Counted from the stretch's first letter, positions 1-13,341 are shown. The stretch is 64,000 nt of DNA from Salvia splendens (GCF_004379255.2 NC_056033.1:37722719-37786718); one strand, 5' to 3'. The notes: generated by a model not told the origin, from the sequence alone. Numbers and translations: made by a program.

Positions 1-1
1 T

Positions 2-532
2 CCCACGATAGTATTCGGTGATGATGTTCCCAATGACGTTACTGATGTTCACAATGATGACGCTCCTCTTGATGTTCCAAACAATGAGTCCCCTGGAGAG
101 TTCGTCAAGAACAAAGGGATTGTCAAGAACGACAATGAGTCACCGCAAGTGCTCGTTGGGGTATATGATGAGAAGATTGGTGAAAAGGAGGAGACATTGC
201 TAGAAGATAAAGATGAGGATGGTTCTATTGGTGAAGTGGAGAAGATAATCGCCTCACTCAATGTTGTTCAAGTGTCATCCAAAAATGTTGTTGGAAATTG
301 TTGGGGCAAGAAAGGAGATGGTGCTTACACCGATTTGCCCGTAATTGCTTGTGTCTATGTGGATTTGAATGTCGGTGATGTTCCAAGTATGAATCATCGA
401 TCAACATCGCTCGACAAAGATGCAAGGTTGATCCCTCCGTGCAATGACACACCATATTTGAGCATTCTTGGAGGTGATAAAGGGAGACATTCAGCTGTTC
501 GATATGTGTTTGATCCAGGAGGAGACGCCTAG
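2..532 (+). CDS. C-terminal part of a retrotransposon-encoded protein (partial)
   Basis: One frame is open from the window edge to a TAG at 530-532, giving about 176 residues. The protein is acidic and rich in Asp, Val and Asn in its first half and ends in FDPGGDA. I see no reverse transcriptase, integrase or protease motif. Its position immediately upstream of a polypurine-like tract and LTR implies it is the last coding part of the retroelement or a filler region of a non-autonomous one. Function unknown; it could also be a non-functional open stretch. Confidence 0.45.
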   Translation, partial: PTIVFGDDVPNDVTDVHNDDAPLDVPNNESPGEFVKNKGIVKNDNESPQVLVGVYDEKIGEKEETLLEDKDEDGSIGEVEKIIASLNVVQVSSKNVVGNCWGKKGDGAYTDLPVIACVYVDLNVGDVPSMNHRSTSLDKDARLIPPCNDTPYLSILGGDKGRHSAVRYVFDPGGDA

Positions 533-613
533 CTAAAGCTTTTGCTTTCAACTCTCGTCCTTGGTTCGTGGTTCCCACCTTGAGGACAAGGTGGATTTTA
601 ACCGTGTGGGAGT

Positions 614-957
614 TGATACGAGTCTTATACTATTATTATTTAGTTTAGATATATTAGGGATTTGCATATCTTTTTCTATATCTTTGTTTTCTTGTTCATT
701 AAGTCAGTAGCATTATAAATAGGAGTTATTGTTATCACTTTATTCATTCAATCAATATATGAAATTATCATTCTTTTGGCTCAATTGAGTAGCAAACAAG
801 AAACATCTCCTAAGGTTGTCGACGAGGCTGATCTCGCGCTCAACCGCCCTTTTTTGCCGTCCAAGTCACGACCCAACGTTGGGCGCTCGACAACGACGAC
901 ATCTCGTTTCTTGATTTTGTGTGGAAATCGACGTTAAGGAGGACGGTCCTTAACACA
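614..957 (+). repeat. 3' long terminal repeat
   Basis: Begins with TGATACGAGTC after a purine-rich GTGTGGGAG tract and ends at or near CA (955-957). Contains a short TATA-like element (TATAAATAG near 714) and an AT-rich first half followed by a GC-richer second half, typical of LTR layout. No second copy is present in the window, so the ends are inferred from the TG/CA termini and from the gene sequence resuming at 958. Confidence 0.65.
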
Positions 958-1421
958 ACTCTACCTGCCTAGATTCAGCAAGGGACGATCCAAACATCGA
1001 CTATGCTTTCTGCACAAGCTCCCTGCAGGCAGCCACTGCGCCAACCCTGCAGGGGCTCAACATCATCTCCATCACCCTCCTTCAAAACAACATAACTGAC
1101 ACGCGCTGTTTCATCAAACAACTCATCAGAAACACTACTCCGGAGGAGCCATACCTGAGGGAGTGCCTGAGCGACTGCTTGGAGCTTTTCTCCGATGCCA
1201 TCCCTTCCGCAAAAGAGGCCATGAGACACTTCATAATGAAGAGGTATGACGATGCCAACGTGAAGATAAGTTCCATCATGGAAGGTGCTACCACCTGTGA
1301 GGATGGCTTTAAGGAGAGGAAAGGTCTGGTTTCTCCTCTCACCAACAGAAACCACCATGTTTTCGAGCTCTCTGCCATCACCTTGTCTCTTATGCACGTT
1401 ATTCAAACTAGATCAGGTTGA
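958..1421 (+). pseudogene. 5'-truncated invertase / pectin methylesterase inhibitor (PMEI-like)
   Basis: An open frame runs into the LTR junction and stops at 1419-1421. It carries family hallmarks: a DDPNIDYAFC block near the start, a SLQAA motif, the central TDTRCFIKQLI segment, LRECLSDCLELFSDAI with the second conserved cysteine pair, and the C-terminal TTCEDGF and LTNRN motifs. Family members are secreted four-helix-bundle proteins with disulfide-paired cysteines that inhibit invertases or pectin methylesterases. Here the signal peptide and start codon are missing, because a retrotransposon LTR ends exactly where the mature domain begins. No frameshift or stop occurs in the remaining part, so the disruption looks recent. 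Whether inhibitor of invertase or of PME cannot be told. Confidence 0.82.
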
Positions 1422-1799
1422 AGCATATATCATAGAATTTTCATGCTCATTGTACAAATATAAAACATATATGATGGAATTTCAATAAGTACGTATATCA
1501 GTACAATCTAATTATATCCAAATGCACGCAAAATGAGGCAACAATTGACAATATTTCAAGATCCGTTAATCCTTAAAAAAATTGTTGACAATGTTTCCTT
1601 GGTTATTTACTAGATTTAGTTCTGAAAAGTACATTGGGAAACAGAGGCACAAGAAGAGACTAGGCGGAGTAGGCGCCAACATTCAACCCCAGCTCAGAGA
1701 TATCTTATCTCAAGCACGACTAAATTATTTCCCGCCCAAAGACGGAAGGATACATGCTTTTAGTTAACAAAACACCAAACCATGGAAATGTCACATATC
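1422..1799. other. AT-rich spacer, no gene seen
   Basis: Stop-rich sequence apart from a 61-residue open frame at 1582-1767 that matches nothing I recognise. It may include the 3' UTR of the inhibitor gene. Confidence 0.5.
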
Positions 1800-1965
1800 T
1801 TAGCTAGCCATAGGATGGTTGTGAATATATTCGATATGAGTCGATTTTATCAGCTTCCTTGTCTGGATTTTCCAACATAAACTCTTCCTCGAGAGCCATC
1901 ACAATCTCCACAGTGTCTAAGCTATCCAGGCCCAAATCCTTTCGAAAATGAACATCAGGAGTGAT
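1800..1965 (-). pseudogene. Last exon fragment of a mitochondrial acyl carrier protein gene
   Basis: Read on the minus strand, sequence after a good splice acceptor (1966-1968) encodes [19 protein letters not shown] followed by IVMALEEEF. This is the phosphopantetheine-attachment region of mitochondrial ACP; the DSL serine is the modification site. The family's C-terminus (helix IV and a short tail) is recovered only by a +1 frame change after ADKIDS: the other frame gives [11 protein letters not shown] and a TAA at 1800-1802, while the direct frame gives an unrelated tail and a TAG. No upstream exon with the mitochondrial presequence is visible, and hAT-derived sequence begins within a few hundred bases. 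Probably a decayed or captured fragment. Confidence 0.78.
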
Positions 1966-2029
1966 CTGAAGTTAATAGAAAAAGAAACTAGTCAGATTTC
2001 AAATTATTTTCCAGCATGGTATCCAATGT

Positions 2030-2115
2030 TATGGATGGCGTATGGCGGCTTACGGCGGTGAGCCCAAAAACCGCCACATGGATATGGCGTATCAGTATGG
2101 CGGGATATGGCGGTC
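2030..2115. repeat. GGCG/ATATGGCGG short-motif cluster at a hAT element edge
   Basis: Six to eight copies of TATGGCGG/ACGGCGG-like motifs in both orientations occur within 85 bases and are absent from the flanks. It lies on the 3' side of the hAT transposase fragment. Clustered short subterminal motifs are typical transposase-binding arrays of hAT elements, so I read this as the subterminal region. The exact terminal inverted repeat was not located. Confidence 0.45.
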
Positions 2116-2348
2116 GATAAATAAATTAATAAAATATTAGTAATATATGTATATATAAATTCAAAAAATTAGAAAATAATAAAAAATTATAATATATCAA
2201 GTTATCAACTATTAAAACAATAAATAAAGCATAAAGTCATAAGCAATTATATAATATGCCTACCATAATAAGTCTTAGTTCAACAATCAAAATATAAAGT
2301 TATCATCACAAATTCATAATACATATCAAATCTAAATTAAAACCATCC

Positions 2349-2829
2349 TCAATCATCACCATCCCCAACATAGTCATCCTCCACAAGATAGTTATCCTCA
2401 TCCTCATCGATATCATCGTCCTCCAACGAAGTAGATCCTTCTTCTTCATCCCCAACTTCTTCATCTTCCAATTCTTCATCCACAAACTCTCTTTCTTCAA
2501 CCACTGTCGCCAATCTGCCTTTCCCTAATTGGCCTTTCCCTTTTCTAGATGTGGTTGTGGTTCTTGAGGCTTTCCTAGAACTTGATGATATAGAAGCTTC
2601 TTTTCTTTTCTTAGACCTAGTATATGTGATAGGCTCTCCAATCCCCGACGACTCGTAGACAGTATCCCAATCAAGTGAATCTCCATCAAAAACTCTATCA
2701 CTGCCTTCACCATCAGCACCATCCAACTCTCCAACCAACCACTCATTACAGTGATCAATGTAATCGAGTGAAATAGGATCGAGTGTATGTCTTTTGTCGT
2801 CGTTGATGTGGCTTCTTCTCCGTTAGACA
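2349..2829 (-). pseudogene. C-terminal fragment of a hAT-family transposase
   Basis: The minus strand encodes LDPISLDYIDHCNEW, the end of the hAT dimerisation region, which in plant hAT transposases typically reads DPI..DDID...EW. It is followed by a tail with KKRK and a long Asp/Glu-rich C-terminus ending at 2349-2351. The upstream catalytic DDE-like core is absent: sequence above 2830 is AT-rich and non-coding. It is therefore an internally deleted or truncated copy. Acidic low-complexity tails are common in this family. Confidence 0.68.
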
Positions 2830-3740
2830 TTGTTGCAAATGGCAATAACTGTATTTCAAAAGATAGAAGCATGCTTTTTAATTACTGAATCTACTGCAAT
2901 TACTAAATTTATAAAAATAGAAGTATGATAAAAATCTGCACGGCTACACCTTAATTAAAAATGTTATCCTAATTAAAAATCTGCACAGCTACACCTTAAT
3001 TAAAAATGTGACCCTAATTATAAAAATCTGATCCTAATTAAAAACCTGACCCTAATTCCTAATTAAAATGGCGTGCAAATTAGAAAATTGATAATTAAAA
3101 GGGCAAGCAAATTAGAAAATCTGGTACAATTTTCGGTTACCTTCAAAATCTTGAACATTTTTTATTTTATTTTCCTATAAACTTATTAAGTATAATGCTA
3201 AATATAGTCACAAACTTCTTAAATAAAAATAACACTTTAAACAACAAAAATTTAAAATTGCAAGCCAATTGCTTGATTTAAATCCCAAAGTGTGTGATTT
3301 TGTGGTGTGATGGGAGAAGGGAGAGGTTTTAAACTTAGTTAGTTTTGGTGACATGAGATTTTATGTAGCTTTATTTTACGTGTTAAGTAGAGAAAATAAA
3401 GTAAAAAAATAAGAAATAAAGTATAAATAAAGGTGTTTTTATTTTTAATAATAAATTATCTTAGTTCGGATAAATAAAAAGGGAGCTACTGGATTGAATC
3501 TGGGTCATCTTAACAATGACAAATAAATGCATATTTGATTACATCTCATAAAAATTCTAAAGTTGCATACACATATATCGTATAAATGTAATACCTAAAC
3601 ATTTCATTTTTCCATAATTTTAGCACTGTTTATGAAATACTAATAATATTTTTTGCAATGTATAATTATCATCACACCTTACAAATATTAATATTAAATT
3701 TTGAATGTTATGTGTGTTGCGTATGTGGTCACAGTAATTA
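2830..3740. other. AT-rich non-coding stretch with short degenerate repeats
   Basis: Between 2935 and 3125 short blocks of the type CCTAATTAAAAATCTG recur about five times. The rest is AT-rich without recognisable coding potential. It probably represents the decayed interior of the hAT element plus intergenic DNA. Confidence 0.45.
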
Positions 3741-3743
3741 TCA

Positions 3744-5481
3744 GGAGTTGTTTGGTTGTAAGGTTTCTAGATTATAATCTTTATCTGCAATATACTCATT
3801 GTTTGGTTACTTGAGCAACATTGTTCATGGCCCGTTTTTAACTTCTGAGGCCCGCACTATTCATGTAATATTCGACTGGTTGGAATCGGGATTTTTTCGG
3901 CAGTTTATTAGCTGACATCGAACGGCGTGCCTGTTTAACACCCTTTTTCCCCAATTGTCCATCCCCATTTCAAATCGAATTTGAAATCTTCGCAGCTCAA
4001 ATTGAAAAACCCCTTTTTGAAAACGGGAAGAAAGTGCTACTCCTCACCACCCGGAGACGGGAGCCAATGCATAAAACTATCATTTTATGATGCAAAAGTA
4101 TCATTTTATCCAACCAAAGAATGATAGGTATTTTTGGTGTATAAAATGACATTTTTGTTTAATAAAATGATACTTTTACCTTATAAAATGATAATCTAAG
4201 CGGATAAAATGACAGTTAGCTTATAAAAATGATAGTTAAGCTAGAGAAATTGCATATAAGCTGAAAAATGATACTTTAACGTGACAAAATGACATAAAAC
4301 TGATAAAATGATACTTTTGCCCGATAGAATGATACTTTCAGCCGATAGAATGATAGGTATTTTTGGTGTATAAAATGACATTTTTGTTTAATAAAATGAT
4401 ACTTTTACCTTATAAAATGATAATCTAAGCAGATAATATGACAGTTAGCTTATAAAAATGATAGTTTAGCTGGAGAAATTGCATATAAGCTGAAAAATGA
4501 TACTTTAACGTGACAAAATGACATAAAACTGATAAAATGATACTTTTGCCCGATAGAATGATACTTTTGCCCGATAGAATGATACTTTCAGCCGATAGAA
4601 TGATACTTTCAGCCGATAGAATGATAGGTATTTTGGGTGTATAAAATGACATTTTTGTTTAATAAAATGATACTTTTACCTTATAAAATGATAATCTAAG
4701 CGGATAAAATGACAGTTAGCTTATAAAAATGATAGTTTAGCTGGAGAAATTGCATATAAGCTGATAAAATGATACTTTAACGTGACAAAATGACATAAAA
4801 CTGTTAAAATGATACCTTTGCCCGATAGAATGATACTTTCAGCCTATAGAATGATACTTTTGCCGGGTAGAATGATAGGTATTTTTGGTGTATAAAATGA
4901 CATTTTTGTTCAATAAAATGATACTTTTACCTTATAAAATGATAATCTAATACGGAATACAGTAATATAGTGATGTGTTAAACGTCTAAATACGCCGTAT
5001 TAGTGGTTATTAGGTCAACAACTACACAAACTAATTAATGAAAAATAGCTTATGGCCTTAATTTTGAATTGAATTACATATATGATCTTCATAATACTGC
5101 CGAATGTTAAATTAATTTTCAAATATTGTAAACTTATTCAAAATTTCATCAATAATTCACAAAGGGGTTTTGCAGTAGTCGCCGCTTTACAGTGGGAGGC
5201 TGCTCCGAGAAACACCGCGCGAATGACAAAATTCACAAAAGGGTTCGCGGTTTTATTAGACTGCAATCCTGAAATTCCTCTGCAACCCTAGGGGCAAAAA
5301 AGAGATCACAATTATACAATCTCTTTGAATACGGTCAACCAAATAAGGGAATTGGCCTTGTTTGTAATTGGACCTATATTCAACCAAACGGCCGCATTGT
5401 GAGTAGTCACGACTTCCACAGATTATACACCCAAAGATACCTGGTTTATAAACATTACCGCCTTAGTAACCAAACGACTCC
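3744..5481. mobile_element. Non-autonomous PIF/Harbinger-like element with 3-bp TCA target duplication
   Basis: Left end GGAGTTGTTTGGTTGTAAGG and right end (reverse complement) GGAGTCGTTTGGTTACTAAG form terminal inverted repeats of about 20 bp. Both are flanked by TCA (3741-3743 and 5482-5484). Harbinger elements make 3-bp duplications and commonly start with a G-rich stretch followed by GTTTGGTT, so superfamily assignment is reasonable. The 1.74-kb interior has no transposase; it carries an array of about 250-bp tandem repeats (4121-4950) and some GC-richer unique sequence (5160-5290). Confidence 0.72.
4070..4950. repeat. Two-level tandem repeat: 229-271 bp units built from ~20 bp TAAAATGATA motifs
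   Basis: The start motif ATGATAGGTATTTTTGG occurs at 4121, 4350, 4621 (one substitution) and 4872, giving periods of 229, 271 and 251. Within each unit, TAAAATGATA or ATAGAATGATA recurs roughly every 20 bases. Differences in period come from gain or loss of whole sub-repeats. The minus-strand open frame here (4425-4652) is only this repeat read as protein. The array lies wholly inside the Harbinger-like element. Confidence 0.88.
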
Positions 5482-5484
5482 TCA

Positions 5485-5880
5485 ATGAATTAAAAATCAC
5501 ATCGTTTCAAATTAACTTGATAGGATAAAATGGAGTATCTAAACGTAATAGTAATATTACAATCGACCACGTGAATATTTTTAGTGCTGGAAATACTTTA
5601 ATTAGTAGTAATGATTATGAAATATTTCCCTTTTACAAAACATTTAATGCGTACTCAAAATCTCCATTTTAAAAATATTTGTATACATTAATGATTTACT
5701 CATAATCACCATTTACTTGACTCGGATGAACAAACCCAATTAGTAATCGAACTACAAGTTTCTACTCATCGCTCCCTCCGGTTAAATCTTCGTCAATTTT
5801 CCGGCGAGATCTCAACCATCCGTCGGAAAAATAGTCGAAGATCCGATCCTTTTTGCATTTAATCTATCCGAACTTGATTG
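5485..5880 (+). promoter_or_regulatory. Upstream region of the RABH1-like locus
   Basis: AT-rich sequence, followed by a C/T- and G-richer leader from about 5760 that resembles a plant 5' UTR directly before the ATG at 5881. The Harbinger-like element ends about 400 bases upstream of that ATG. No TATA box could be assigned with confidence. Confidence 0.35.
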
Positions 5881-8401
<2,521 letters not shown>

Positions 8402-11400
8402 TAGCCGAACCTTCCTAATTTCGTGCAAAACATATTTTGATTGTAAAGTTGTTGGTTGGCTTTGATAGCATTGAATTTTGGTCGTGATTTAGTGAGAATT
8501 CTCTCAGCCGTCCCTCCTGTATTTGTTAATTGCTGCATCTATTCTCTGTATCCTATTTTCTTCATGTTATCAACAGCATGGTCTTTGCAGTTGTTACTTT
8601 CACTAAAACTCAGGAAAAAAAGGTGGTGTTTTTAGTTAGGATGTTTTTCTTGATATGCTTTTGGAAGTGAGTAAAGAAGTAACTTCTGCTTCAGAGGTGA
8701 TACTTTGCTCCAACAACTCGGTTTATCCAAGTATTGAGACTTAAAGAGTTCCTCATTAAATGGAAGGGCTATCCTTTTCCATTCATTGAAATACATAATT
8801 GGTGCTTAAAATATAGTAGTAACTGTAGTATAATGAAAATTTTGGGATGAATTGGAATTTTGGGAATTGAAGAATAACTTAATCCAATCATTCATTGTAA
8901 ATGAAAATAGTGTAGATACTTTGAACGGGGATTACAACAAATGTGAAAGATTACATATATAGTGAAAAGAGGAGATTTTTTTGTGAGTAAAACTATAACA
9001 AATTTGGTATGTAAAGTAGTAGTAGTATAAAGGATGAAAATTTGCTAATTTTGGTATATATAATATATTTATAATACAATATAAAAAATGATACATTGGT
9101 TTTATTTTTTTAAAATTATGAATTAGGCGTAGAGAGACCTGATGATAGATAAATAGTCTTACAATTATCTGAAATTGAATTATTCTGAAGCAAGGGGAAA
9201 AGACTAAACCAGTGACCAGTGTTGTGTGTTCTAAGGAAAAGACTTGACAAAACGCAAAATTTGTCGGATTTGATAACTAACAGTCTAAGTTGGGCACTTT
9301 CGTTATTGATTATCTACCAATCTGTTTCTGAAATTTTATTTTGGACTTGGACGATAATCAGATAATTTGTATGTAAATCTTTTTGCTACTGATGATAAAA
9401 AACAATTAGAATACTCCAAAATGTTGCTAACCCTATTTGGACTTGCGATCAAAGGTATAAAGACATGTAATTATCAATCATTTTACATACAGTATAAAGC
9501 CATGCGATGTGTGATACAGAACATATCACAAATGATTATGATTTTGCAAGAAATGGTAATTTGTTTATTGACATATATGTATAGATACACTTAATTTGGA
9601 AAAATATCGTTGAAACTTAAGAAAGACAGAAGAATTTGAGCACCCTTTTTGAAACATAGCAAATGGAGGTTTCTAGTGGGAGATTAAGTGGTCTCTCTCA
9701 TGTACAAGCACAATATCTTCTCAATTTGGTTATACGCTTTTGCTTCCATTTGATTATTTTGATTCAATTTCTTTACACTTTTAAACATAACTACTCCCTT
9801 CGTCTCATTCAAGATGACCACATTCTTGAGTGACACGAAGTTTTAAGTAGAATAATTATTTGTGATAAAATAGAGTGAAAAAAGTGATTGAATATTTTAA
9901 CGAGGATAAAGGAATTGACGAGAAAGTATTGTTTATATCGGATAGTATATTGTTAGGATTGTAGTCTTCACAAATGAACCTATACCCTTTGTCCATGAGA
10001 TAATATCGAAATTTGCTATTTCGGTCTCTCACTATTTAAAGTCTTATTTACTTTTTTTTTCATTTTTTAGTAAGTAGACCTCATATTTCACTAAATCATT
10101 ACATTTACATTTCGTTATAAACCAATATAGTACTATAAAAATGTGATCCACATTCAATAACTACTTCCATTAATTTTTCTTCACATAGCCAAACAAATTC
10201 ATAAAACTTGCACCAAATCAAAATGGAACTAATAATGGTGAACAAATGGAATAATAAGATAGATTGTTATTGTTCAATAATCAAAAGTACCAGAATTTAG
10301 AATGTAGTGTGATGGAAGAAAATGAAAACATAAAGTGAGAGAAAATTGTAAAGAAGAATATGAATGCTGGAAATAATAAAATTAAAATGTAAACTGAACA
10401 TATATTTTGAACACACTGAAATCTATGGAGATAAACAGCATTGGCGTTTGTATTTAATTTAGATTAAATATAGGATTTTAGAATAGTCGTAATATATAAG
10501 TTGACAAGGTTTGTGGTAGATTTGGTGAGCAGCCTTATTTGTTGACCGTTAATGAGCAAGGGTCCCACCGTAATGGGAAATCAATGCATGGGCCCCGCTC
10601 CGATTTATTACTCGCTTTTTATTGTGTATTACTATACAACCAGCCCACCATCCCCCTTTTAATGCCAACCATCAAACATAACCATCACCCATTTATCATA
10701 TTATATCATTTATAAATTATCAAATTATCAATACTTTATATATGTATGTGCCTTGATGAGTTAAGCTTTGAGGTCGTTACAGAATTGATCACTACTCCAC
10801 ACTCAATAATATATCGACTTATATAAACTTGATTAAATAATATGGATCGATTACTACTGACTCTAACCATCGATACTATAAACTGCAAAATAATTATAAT
10901 GATTTACATACTTAAATTGTGTGAATCTTATATATAGCAATATTAATCATAATAGATCATACAATCTAGCTACAATTTATATGTAAAATTGAAATCGAAA
11001 AGTAAATTCTTGACTTAGGAAAACCTTCGAGAAGAGCTCGAGCCACAAAAGTATAAGGTCATACTATAATATTCAACAAAAATTAAGAGGAAAAGGTAGA
11101 GAACCAACGATCCATGAACTATGATGTTGATTGATTATACAATGCTCCAACATGACTAATATATTTGAGTTTTTTATTCATTACATCTCTTCACTCTGCC
11201 ATGACTAGTCGAGGCAACTTTCTCTCCAACTATCTATGAAACTTCACCTCACTTCTTTAAATTTGAACTGACATTATATCAAATACGATCATCGCTTTGT
11301 AGTTTATGTAACAAACATAAAATCACAATTCTTCATGAATTACTGCAAATTTTGTATTATATTCATAGAAAATGAGAATTAGATATGACTCATAGAAAGA

Positions 11401-12091
11401 AAGATGTCTCATTATAAATTCAAGTCTAAAAATAGCAAAATACTGAGAGACTGGCAATTTAGAAGTTTCTGTTTCTCCACTAAAATCTAGGCATGGAAAT
11501 TAGATTTGGTAATGCTAACTTTTTTCCTTAATGTTTTTTCTTTTTTTTTCAGTCCAGTTAGTACCTTAATTTATACAGAGAAGTACTTAAACAATACAAC
11601 CACTAATGAAAAAGGGCTACATTGCATACAAAATGCAACTATATATATTTAGATGTGGATGCACGATTGTTTTTCTCAATATAATCACATGAGATGAGAA
11701 TCATGAAATAGAGAGTCAACCCTAAGGCATGATTACCCACTTTCACTACAACCATATTCACACATCAATCACCAAATTCCTAACTACATAGCTTAAAATG
11801 TAATCCTAATGGGGAGCAAATGCACTATACCTAAACCCTCCCCACTTCTTCAAATCCTAATAAACAAACACACTAACATGTATTCAAAAAGTTTATCTAG
11901 TGCACATCAAAACCCAGTGGCTAAGAATTAACATGATATATGAGATAAGCACATATTTCTATTTTCCTTAATTTCTTTCCTTTTCAACTGTAACTGAGAT
12001 AAACCATGTACATAAACAACGAGCATATCTAAAATAGGAAAAGAAATAACATCGAGGGTAAAACCGTAATTTCAGTCTGCACGGTCAACAG
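8402..12091. other. Long AT-rich intergenic region
   Basis: No protein-coding gene is apparent; the 75-residue frame at 9367-9594 has no recognisable features. A truncated Stowaway-like end lies near 9793. A slightly GC-richer piece at 10500-10680 (with GGGTCCCACC and GGGCCCCGC) is not identifiable. The stretch 12000-12091 is probably 3' UTR of the minus-strand gene that follows. Confidence 0.5.
9793..9950. mobile_element. Truncated Stowaway-like MITE (one end only)
   Basis: TACTCCCTTCGTCTCATTC at about 9792 is a typical Stowaway/Tc1-Mariner terminus with a TA target base pair, and the following GATGACCACATTCTTGAGTG is the usual subterminal sequence. I could not find the matching inverted end downstream, so the copy appears to have lost its right side. 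Confidence 0.5.
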
Positions 12092-12988
12092 TCAACCATT
12101 TGTGTATCTCCCGAAATCAGCCAGTTTTCGGGAGCGGTTTTTGCAGAACGCCGCCGCTGTGGACAGGTGCGCCTTCGGTGTCGTCCTAGGGTCTCCGGCC
12201 GCCGCCGACTCTGGCGGCGCTGCCTTCTGATTCCAGTGGCGGTTCGGGCTGGGCCGCACCAGCGGGCTCAGGCAGAACGTCAGACTCGATAGGCTTCTGG
12301 CGTGCGACGCCGTTCTGCCTCCGCCCCGCCGCGCCGACGTCGGCGTCTGCCTCCAGCCTTGCGAGTCGGAGGAGTAGCCGCTCGTTGCGCCGTCGCAATG
12401 TTCGTCGAATTGATCGGCGTTTCTCGCCGGAGACATCCCCCTCCCGCGATTATTTCCGGTTCGGAACGCGGATTCGTCGATTGAGAACGTCGAGACTTTC
12501 TTTTTCCGGCGGCCGCGGATGATGTTAGGGAACCACGCCGGCGAAGCCGAGCTTGAATTGACCGAAACCGTAGGATCGGCAACCGGATCGAGACCGAAAT
12601 TCGGTTTCCTCTCCGGCTTCGATCTGAAAACCCCCCAAAACAGAGAGGAAAACCGATTCCTCGATTTTTTCTTAATCTCGACCGTAATTGAGCGGTGAGG
12701 CCCTAATTGGGGAGTGCTGTAGAAGAATTGGTGCTCTCCGTGAGTCCGACACGTCGCCGCCGCGGCGGCGTTTTCTGATTTCCGCCGCGAAATGTAGGGC
12801 GAAACAGAGCGGGGAAACAACGGAGGCTGCGGCAGCTGTGAGTCAGATTTGCGGCAATCTTGTAGCGCATGTTTAAGCGCGTGAGCCTGCGTTTGCGCGG
12901 CGATGACGGCGAGGAGGCGTTCGCGAAGGCAGGAGGCGCAGACGCCGACGCTGCAGCTCTGGTCGACCGGGTGTTTCTTGCACCTCAT
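12092..12988 (-). CDS. Plant-specific protein of unknown function with N-terminal Cys motif
   Basis: A single uninterrupted frame of 298 residues in an unusually GC-rich block. The start is chosen at 12986-12988 because it gives the N-terminal RCKKHPVDQSCSVGVCASC motif followed by LRERL, with the conserved cysteines C-x(n)-C-x2-C. This resembles the beginning of DUF740/OCTOPUS-type and related plant proteins. The middle is Ser/Arg/Pro-rich and likely disordered, with WGVFRSK and RGRRKKK basic stretches. The C-terminus has FCKNRSRKLADFGRY, a block I associate with the same plant family. No signal peptide or membrane segment is visible. Upstream on the minus strand (13000-13230) is a CT-rich leader typical of plant 5' UTRs. 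The cysteine motif could bind zinc, but that is inference. Confidence 0.8.
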   Translation of the reverse strand: MRCKKHPVDQSCSVGVCASCLRERLLAVIAAQTQAHALKHALQDCRKSDSQLPQPPLFPRSVSPYISRRKSENAAAAATCRTHGEHQFFYSTPQLGPHRSITVEIKKKSRNRFSSLFWGVFRSKPERKPNFGLDPVADPTVSVNSSSASPAWFPNIIRGRRKKKVSTFSIDESAFRTGNNRGRGMSPARNADQFDEHCDGATSGYSSDSQGWRQTPTSARRGGGRTASHARSLSSLTFCLSPLVRPSPNRHWNQKAAPPESAAAGDPRTTPKAHLSTAAAFCKNRSRKLADFGRYTNG

Positions 12989-13304
12989 TTATCTATCGAA
13001 ATGCGTATATGTGTGAGTTTATTGGAAAACTATGATGAGAACGATTCGGCAGCCAGATTGTGGCATTGGCGAAAGAGAATTCGAGGATTTGGTGAAGATT
13101 ACGAAGTCCTCTGTTCTCTTCCTTTCTGTTTTGTATCCGATTTTAGAGAGAGAAAGAAGAGAGAGGGGGACAGTTTGGAAACTAATAGACGTATGAAGAT
13201 TTAAAGAGCGAGAGAGAGTATAATTATGGCTGCGGGGTTTGGAGGTAAGTGGCGATACAGTAGCAACATTTTATTTAATCTTTTTCTATAAATTTGGTAT
13301 GTAC

Positions 13305-13341
<37 letters not shown>

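Larger units (their letters stand above)
1..957 (+). mobile_element. 3' end of an LTR retrotransposon, cut by the window start
   Basis: The stretch holds the tail of an internal region (open reading frame from base 2 to 532), a short purine-rich tract just before 614, and a terminal repeat that starts TGATACGAG at 614 and ends near ACA at 957. The right boundary abuts sequence that reads as the interior of an inhibitor gene, which fixes the insertion point. Lineage is not decidable from this piece; the layout fits Ty3/gypsy or a non-autonomous relative. The left LTR and left target duplication lie outside the window. Confidence 0.72.

Noticed and set aside
2..532. A host gene at the window start
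   Set aside because: The frame runs directly into a polypurine-like tract and LTR, so retrotransposon origin is simpler.
4425..4652. 75-residue frame with repeated IILSAES motifs, looking like a repeat protein
   Set aside because: It is the TAAAATGATA-type DNA repeat read on the minus strand; no start context, and periodicity comes from the satellite.
12186..12582. Several overlapping Arg-rich frames opposite or beside the 298-residue gene
   Set aside because: They are shadow frames of a GC-rich coding exon; the long frame has family-like motifs and they do not.
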